NCBI RefSeq assembly: GCF_014207745.1
Contig: NZ_JACHJB010000002.1
Location: 1,488,001 to 1,552,000 of the forward strand
Length of the DNA stretch: 64,000 nucleotides
Origin: Nonomuraea muscovyensis
GTDB lineage: Bacteria > Actinomycetota > Actinomycetes > Streptosporangiales > Streptosporangiaceae
Direction of reading: 5' to 3'
Both the position numbers and the translations under genes were made by a program. The notes beneath the pieces are model-generated. The model worked only from the letters and a program-made list of their open reading frames with translations. It did no database searches and was not told the origin of the DNA. Below are positions 59,784 through 64,000 of the stretch, piece by piece (positions within the stretch are counted from its first letter, which is position 1; the number at the start of each line of letters is the position of its first letter).

Positions 59784-59993
59784 CTATTCCCCGCCCTTCT
59801 GGACGTAGCTGCGCACAAACTCCTCTGCGTTCTCTTCGAGAACTTCGTCGATCTCGTCCAGGATCGAGTCCACGTCGTCCGTGAGCTTCTCCTGGCGCTC
59901 CTGAACGTCGGACGCGGCCGACGCCTCGGTCTCCTCGACCTCGGCCTCGCGCCGACCGGCCTGCTTCTGGCCGCCCGTGTCCTTGGTTGCCAT
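59784..59993 (-). CDS. pup: Prokaryotic ubiquitin-like protein Pup
   Basis: 69 residues. Polar, mostly acidic, with helical E-E-T-E-A-S and I-L-D-E-I-D-E-V-L segments and the C-terminal E-F-V-R-S-Y-V-Q-K-G-G-E. The last residue is Glu rather than Gln, so Pup is ready for ligation by PafA without deamidation by Dop. The N-terminus inserts into the Arc ring to start unfolding. It is separated from dop by a plus-strand gene. Confidence 0.97.
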   Translation of the reverse strand: MATKDTGGQKQAGRREAEVEETEASAASDVQERQEKLTDDVDSILDEIDEVLEENAEEFVRSYVQKGGE

Positions 59994-60084
59994 GCTCTAC
60001 CTCCACTCGGGGGGACTGCCTCCAAGGCATATCTTCCCCGAACGGACCGACAATGCGCGCGGATCACCCCGCGATCTTGCCGAC

Positions 60085-60113
60085 TTGACTAGATAGCGCT
60101 CCTATCCAATACT
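60085..60113 (+). promoter_or_regulatory. Promoter of the small membrane protein gene
   Basis: TTGACT (60085-60090), 17 bases, AATACT (60108-60113); start near 60120. GATAG and CTATC arms of a short inverted repeat lie in the spacer and could be an operator. Confidence 0.5.
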
Positions 60114-60140
60114 GGGCCGACACTCTCCCAGGAGGTTCCC

Positions 60141-60566
60141 GTGTCCCCCATCTCCCTGACCCTGGCCGGCGTCATGCTCGTCACCGTGCCCGGCGTGGCC
60201 TTCGGCGGCGTGACTCTGCTGAGGTTGCTCATGCGCGACGTCCCCGGCTACCTGGACAACCCCGTCCGTCGTGGGCTCTGGCGGGCCGGGCACGCCCACG
60301 CCGGCGTGCTCGTGCTGTTCGGGCTGGTGGCGATGCCGTACGTCGACCAGACCGATCTGCCCGGCGCGCTGCAGGTGCTGGCGCGCGTGCTGATCGTGGC
60401 GGCGCCGGTGCTCATGCCGCTCGGCTTCTTCCTGTCGGTCATCCGGCCGGGCGACACCAAGCCGAGCGGGCTGATCCGGTTGACCGTCCTCGGCGGCGCC
60501 TGCCTCGCGGCGGGCACGTTGCTGCTGGGCGTCGGACTCCTCCGGGCCGGCCTCTTCACGGCGTAG
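60141..60566 (+). CDS. Small integral membrane protein of unknown function
   Basis: 141 residues from GTG at 60141, with GGAGG six bases upstream. Four hydrophobic segments (about 5-28, 50-68, 80-100, 112-136) with short polar loops; a G-H-A-H-A-G-V motif in the second helix contains two histidines. No family recognised. It is inserted on the plus strand between dop and pup and has its own promoter. Confidence 0.75.
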   Translation: MSPISLTLAGVMLVTVPGVAFGGVTLLRLLMRDVPGYLDNPVRRGLWRAGHAHAGVLVLFGLVAMPYVDQTDLPGALQVLARVLIVAAPVLMPLGFFLSVIRPGDTKPSGLIRLTVLGGACLAAGTLLLGVGLLRAGLFTA

Positions 60567-60601
60567 CCCTGACGACGCCACGGCCTCGATCCCGCCGTTT
60601 C

Positions 60602-60700
60602 ACCGCGCGGATGCCGCGGGTGCGGCGCGGATCCCACGGGTCTGGCGCGGATCCCAGGGGCCGGTGTGGGGCCCGCTGGGTACGGTGTGGGGCCCCGCGA
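60602..60700. repeat. Degenerate 20-bp tandem repeats before the dop stop
   Basis: About five imperfect 20-bp units of the GCGGCGCGGATCCCACGGGT kind, the last two diverged to GGTGTGGGGCCC forms. They fill the space between the membrane protein gene and the convergent dop gene. Confidence 0.5.
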
Positions 60701-60708
60701 CCGGACTG

Positions 60709-62223
60709 TCAGTCGCCGCCGGTGAGGGCGGCGACGAGGTCGGCGGCCGTGCGGCAGCGGTCGAACAGCTCGCCCACGTGAGCCTTGGTGCCGCGCAACG
60801 GCTCCAGGGTGGGGACGCGCTGCAGCGACTCGCGCCCGGGGATGTCGAAGATCACCGAGTCCCAGGAGGCGGCGGCGACCGACTCGCTGTACTGGCTCAG
60901 GCAGCGGCCGCGGAAGTAGGCCCGGGTGTCGGTGGGCGGGTTCTCGACGGCCCGCTGGACCTCGTCCTCGGTGACGAGGCGCTGGATGCGGCCACGGGCC
61001 ACCAGGCGGTTGTACAGGCCGCGGTCGGGCCGGATGTCGGAGTACTGGAGATCGACGAGCTGCAGCCTGGAGTGGGACCAGGACAGGTTGTCGCGGGTGC
61101 GGTAGCCCTCCAGGAGCTCCAGCTTGGCGACCCAGTCGAGCTCACGGGCGAGCTGCATGGGATCCTCCGCCAGGCGAGTCAGCACGGACTCCCAGCGGTC
61201 GAGGACGTCCTTGTTCATCTCCTCCTGGGCGGTGCCGCGCTCCTCGACGTACTTGCGCGCCTGTTCGAGGTACTCCATCTGCAGCTGGACGGCGGTGAGC
61301 TTGCGGCCGTCGCGCATCGGGATCTCGTAGCGGCAGGTGGGGTCGTGGGAGACGGCGCGCAGGGCCTGCACCGGGTTGTCGACGGTGAGGTCGCGGCTGA
61401 GGAAGCCGTCTTCGATCATCGCGAGGACGAGCGCGGTCGTCCCCAGCTTCAGATATGTGGAGATTTCCGACATGTTGGCGTCGCCGATGATCACGTGCAG
61501 GCGCCGGTACTTCTCCGGGTCGGCGTGCGGCTCGTCGCGGGTGTTGATGATCGGCCGCTTGAGCGTGGTCTCCAGCCCCACCTCGACCTCGAAGAAGTCG
61601 GCCCGCTGGCTGATCTGGAAGCCCTCACCGCGCGAGTCCTGCCCGATGCCGACCTTGCCGGCGCCGACGACGATCTGCCGGGAGACGAAGAACGGCGTGA
61701 GGTGGCGGACGATGTCGGCGAACGGGGTGGCGCGCCGCATGAGGTAGTTCTCGTGGCAGCCGTAGGAGGCGCCCTTGGCGTCGGTGTTGTTCTTGTAGAG
61801 CTGGATCGGCGCGTTGGACGGGACGGCCGAGGCGCGCTGCGCCGCGTCGTACATGACCCGCTCGCCGGCCTTGTCCCAGATGACGGCGGCGCGCGGGTTG
61901 GTGCACTCGGGCGTGGAGTATTCGGGGTGGGCGTGGTCGACGTAGAGGCGGGCCCCGTTGGTGAGGATGACGTTGGCGAGGCCGAGGTCCTCGTCGGTGA
62001 GCTGGCTGGGGTCGGCGACCTCCCGGGCCAGGTCGAAGCCGCGCGCGTCGCGCAGAGGGTTCTCCTCCTCGAAGTCCCATCTCGCCCGGCGGGCGCGGGC
62101 CGCCGAGGCGGCCAGGTAGGCGTTCACCACCTGGGAGGAGGTGACCATCGCGTTGGCGCCCGGCTGACCTGGTACGGAAATGCCGTACTCGGTCTCGATG
62201 CCCATCACCCGACGCACCGTCAT
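60709..62223 (-). CDS. dop: Depupylase/deamidase of Pup, Dop
   Basis: 504 residues. PafA homologue beginning R-R-V-M-G-I-E-T-E-Y-G-I-S, with the Dop-specific loop (A-S-A-A-R-A-R-R, then F-E-E-E-N-P-L-R-D-A-R-G-F-D), Y-V-D-H-A-H-P-E-Y-S-T-P-E, Y-K-N-N-T-D and I-I-N-T-R-D-E-P-H-A-D. Dop removes Pup from substrates and in many species deamidates Pup; as Pup ends in Glu here, only the former is needed. It lies between arc and pup in the locus order, though now separated from both by inserted genes. Confidence 0.96.
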   Translation of the reverse strand: MTVRRVMGIETEYGISVPGQPGANAMVTSSQVVNAYLAASAARARRARWDFEEENPLRDARGFDLAREVADPSQLTDEDLGLANVILTNGARLYVDHAHPEYSTPECTNPRAAVIWDKAGERVMYDAAQRASAVPSNAPIQLYKNNTDAKGASYGCHENYLMRRATPFADIVRHLTPFFVSRQIVVGAGKVGIGQDSRGEGFQISQRADFFEVEVGLETTLKRPIINTRDEPHADPEKYRRLHVIIGDANMSEISTYLKLGTTALVLAMIEDGFLSRDLTVDNPVQALRAVSHDPTCRYEIPMRDGRKLTAVQLQMEYLEQARKYVEERGTAQEEMNKDVLDRWESVLTRLAEDPMQLARELDWVAKLELLEGYRTRDNLSWSHSRLQLVDLQYSDIRPDRGLYNRLVARGRIQRLVTEDEVQRAVENPPTDTRAYFRGRCLSQYSESVAAASWDSVIFDIPGRESLQRVPTLEPLRGTKAHVGELFDRCRTAADLVAALTGGD

Positions 62224-62309
62224 GCAACATCCTCTGTTCGTCCGGATCTGCCTATCCGCCGTTTATATGCCCGAGCCTATGCCCTTCACAGTGCCCCAGG
62301 GTCACAGAG

Positions 62310-63440
62310 TTATGGCACCGACGCCTTTTCGACCTGTGCGGCGGGAGCCTGGCGGGCGCGGGGTCGTCGGCGTGGCCTGAGGAGGCGCTGGATGGGCCGC
62401 TCGGCAAAGGAGTAGACGAGATATGACAGGAGCACGGCAGCCAGCGTGGTGAGCGTGGCGGTGAGCCAGGGCGGCAGCCGGTCGTGCAGCAGCGGGATGA
62501 GGGCGACCGCGAGCACGGAGTGGAACAGGTAGAGCGGGTAGGTGGTGCCGCCCAGCGCGGTGAGGGTTCTGGACGGGCGGAGCCGGAAGAGGCCGAGCGC
62601 GACGACGGCCATCACGGTGAAGATCGCGGTGACGGTGAGGATGACGCCGGCGTCGGTGACGGGCATGTTGGCGAAGCCCGCGGCGTCGATGCGGCGGTGC
62701 ACGCGGTCGAGGGCCGAGTGGATGGACATGGCCCAGCCGGCCACGACGTAGAGCCAGGGTAACCAGGCGTTGCCGTGCTTGTGGATGAGGTAGAGCGCCA
62801 TGCCGGCCACGAAGTAGGGGGCGTAGCGGGGCATGAAGACCTCGGTGAGGAGCTCGTGGCCGAGAAGTTCGGCGGCGAGCGCGGCGGCGAGCCAGAGGCC
62901 GCAGAAGACCAGGACGCGGGCGTACGTGATGCCGATGATCACGAGGATGGAGATCAGCAGGTAGAACCGCAGCTCGGCCCAGAGCGACCAGTAGACGCCG
63001 GTGGCGTCGGTGACGCCGAACAGGCGCTGCAACATGGTGGCGTTGAGCAGGTAGTCGCCCGTGGAGAGCTTGGGGTCGAGCGCCTTGGCGGCGGTGAGCC
63101 CGTACAGGGCGGCGACGGCGGCCAGGCTCAGCCAGTAGGCGGGATAGAGGCGGACGACCCGCGACCAGGCGAAGGCGCCCAGCCCGCGGCCCCAGGCGCT
63201 CATGAGGATGACGAAGCCGCTGATGACGAAGAACAGCTCGACGCCGAGGATGCCGAGGCCGGCCAGGGGGGCCACGGCGGGGAAGAGCTCGGCGGGCCGG
63301 TCGCCCCATGCGGAGGCGTAGGCGACGAGGTAGTGGAAGGCGAGCACGGCGAGCGCGGCGATGAACCGCAGCAGGTCGAGCTCGGCCAGTCTGCCGTCCC
63401 CCGGGGCGCGCCGCGGCCGGTTGCGGTTGTGCACGGTCAT
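62310..63440 (-). CDS. Acyltransferase 3 family membrane protein (OafA/YrhL-like)
   Basis: 376 residues with about ten membrane helices. Family signatures: E-L-D-L-L-R-F-I-A-A-L-A-V near the start, F-F-V-I-S-G-F-V, R-V-V-R-L-Y-P-A-Y-W, W-S-L-W-A-E-L-R-F-Y and a late F-A-E-R-P-I-Q. These enzymes O-acetylate or acylate cell-surface glycans and lipids. The acceptor is unknown. It stands between arc and dop on the same strand, probably inserted. Confidence 0.88.
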   Translation of the reverse strand: MTVHNRNRPRRAPGDGRLAELDLLRFIAALAVLAFHYLVAYASAWGDRPAELFPAVAPLAGLGILGVELFFVISGFVILMSAWGRGLGAFAWSRVVRLYPAYWLSLAAVAALYGLTAAKALDPKLSTGDYLLNATMLQRLFGVTDATGVYWSLWAELRFYLLISILVIIGITYARVLVFCGLWLAAALAAELLGHELLTEVFMPRYAPYFVAGMALYLIHKHGNAWLPWLYVVAGWAMSIHSALDRVHRRIDAAGFANMPVTDAGVILTVTAIFTVMAVVALGLFRLRPSRTLTALGGTTYPLYLFHSVLAVALIPLLHDRLPPWLTATLTTLAAVLLSYLVYSFAERPIQRLLRPRRRPRARQAPAAQVEKASVP

Positions 63441-63559
63441 TGGACGTCACACCCGTCACTTCGGTTCCCGGCAAACCCTGCTTTCACACCTGTCACGCAC
63501 CGGTGTGACAGGGGCTGTTCCGACAGAGTGGCAGGGCTTCAGGCCGGGCGCCGGGCGAA

Positions 63560-63600
63560 CGGAAAGGGCCGCGCGGGGTTCTCCCGCGCGGCCCTTTCCG
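63560..63600. terminator. 18-bp hairpin terminator after arc
   Basis: CGGAAAGGGCCGCGCGGG (63560-63577), 5-base loop, CCCGCGCGGCCCTTTCCG (63583-63600). It lies 10 bp past the arc stop on the minus strand. Confidence 0.85.
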
Positions 63601-63610
63601 TCTAAACGTC

Positions 63611-64000
63611 CTACAGGTACTGGCCGGTGTTGGCGACGGTGTCGATGGACCGGCCGGCCTCGGCGCCCTGCTTGCCGGAGACGAGCGTGCGGATGTAGAC
63701 GATCCGCTCGCCCTTCTTGCCGGAGATGCGGGCCCAGTCGTCGGGGTTGGTGGTGTTGGGCAGGTCCTCGTTCTCGGAGAACTCGTCCACGCAGGCCGTG
63801 AGCAGGTGCTGCACCCGCAGGCCCTTCTGGCCGGTCTCGAGGAACTGCTTGATGGCCATCTTCTTGCCCCGGTCGACGATGTTCTGGATCATCGCGCCGG
63901 AGTTGAAGTCCTTGAAGTAGAGGACTTCCTTGTCGCCGTTGGCGTAGGTCACCTCGAGGAAGCGGTTCTCCTCGCTCTCGGTGTACATCCGCTCGACGAC
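63611..64000 (-). CDS. arc: Proteasome-activating ATPase Arc/Mpa, C-terminal part
   Basis: The gene runs off the right edge; the last 129 codons are visible. They read E-R-M-Y-T-E-S-E-E-N-R-F-L-E-V, Y-F-K-D-F-N-S-G-A-M-I and end T-G-Q-Y-L. The terminal Gln-Tyr-Leu is the gate-opening motif that docks in the PrcA ring. The ATPase domain and OB repeats lie outside the window. Arc recognises Pup, unfolds pupylated proteins and feeds them to PrcAB. Confidence 0.95.
   Translation of the reverse strand, partial: VVERMYTESEENRFLEVTYANGDKEVLYFKDFNSGAMIQNIVDRGKKMAIKQFLETGQKGLRVQHLLTACVDEFSENEDLPNTTNPDDWARISGKKGERIVYIRTLVSGKQGAEAGRSIDTVANTGQYL

Overview
The window is high-GC actinobacterial DNA. It carries a complete Pup-proteasome locus (arc, dop, pup, prcB, prcA, pafA), the WYL regulators pafB/pafC, tatA/tatC, rbpA, a HelD-type RNA polymerase motor and polyprenol-phosphate-mannose synthase. 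Gene content and order, with rbpA near fxsA, ppm1 and lnt, suggest a filamentous actinomycete, most likely Streptosporangiales (Nonomuraea-like). The genus is inference. No rRNA, tRNA or CRISPR array was seen.

Layout. 0-3.4 kb: the end of a glycerophosphodiester phosphodiesterase, a UMF1/Atg22-type transporter, two gene remnants, and rbpA behind a textbook SigR-type promoter. 3.4-7.7 kb: a DUF5685 protein with a Cys-rich tail and two secreted PL1 pectate lyases, the first behind a promoter with a LacI-type operator in its spacer. 7.7-14.1 kb: fxsA, ppm1, lnt and helD. 14.2-21.1 kb: one six-gene operon (ROK repressor, ABC importer, GH4 glycosidase, BadF-type sugar kinase) closely resembling the Streptomyces csnR-K operon for glucosamine oligosaccharides, with a perfect 19-bp palindrome at its promoter. 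21.2-24.8 kb: a serine hydrolase, an Lrp regulator, an orphan CvnD-like GTPase and a terpene-synthase-like protein lacking normal metal motifs.

24.9-30.1 kb and 37.5-40.3 kb are accessory. The first holds a 1405-residue type VII-style polymorphic toxin (WXG100-like head, repeats, HEFGH zincin, C-terminal PD-(D/E)xK nuclease) followed by a probable immunity gene and a small Cys protein. The second holds a small EspC/WXG100-like protein and a 443-residue effector-like protein, bordered by decayed IS630 and IS982 transposase fragments. Between them lie a macro-domain protein, an acyl-CoA dehydrogenase, an M24 peptidase, a PAS-SpoIIE phosphatase, a 5'-3' exonuclease and an RNB ribonuclease.

40.6-47.7 kb is a minus-strand housekeeping block (pafB-pafC-small membrane protein-tatA-tatC-diacylglycerol kinase-helY) with coupled overlaps. 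47.8-51 kb has DUF3866, DUF3291, a Cys-containing ArsR-type regulator and a tandem FKBP lipoprotein. 51.1-64 kb is the proteasome locus, interspersed with a SIMPL protein, an orphan sugar-binding lipoprotein, a DinB2-like polymerase with an aliphatic steric gate, a duplicated endonuclease VII protein, a small membrane protein and an acyltransferase.

Starts were chosen from ribosome binding sites, signal peptides, overlaps and family lengths. Long antisense reading frames caused by high GC were left out.
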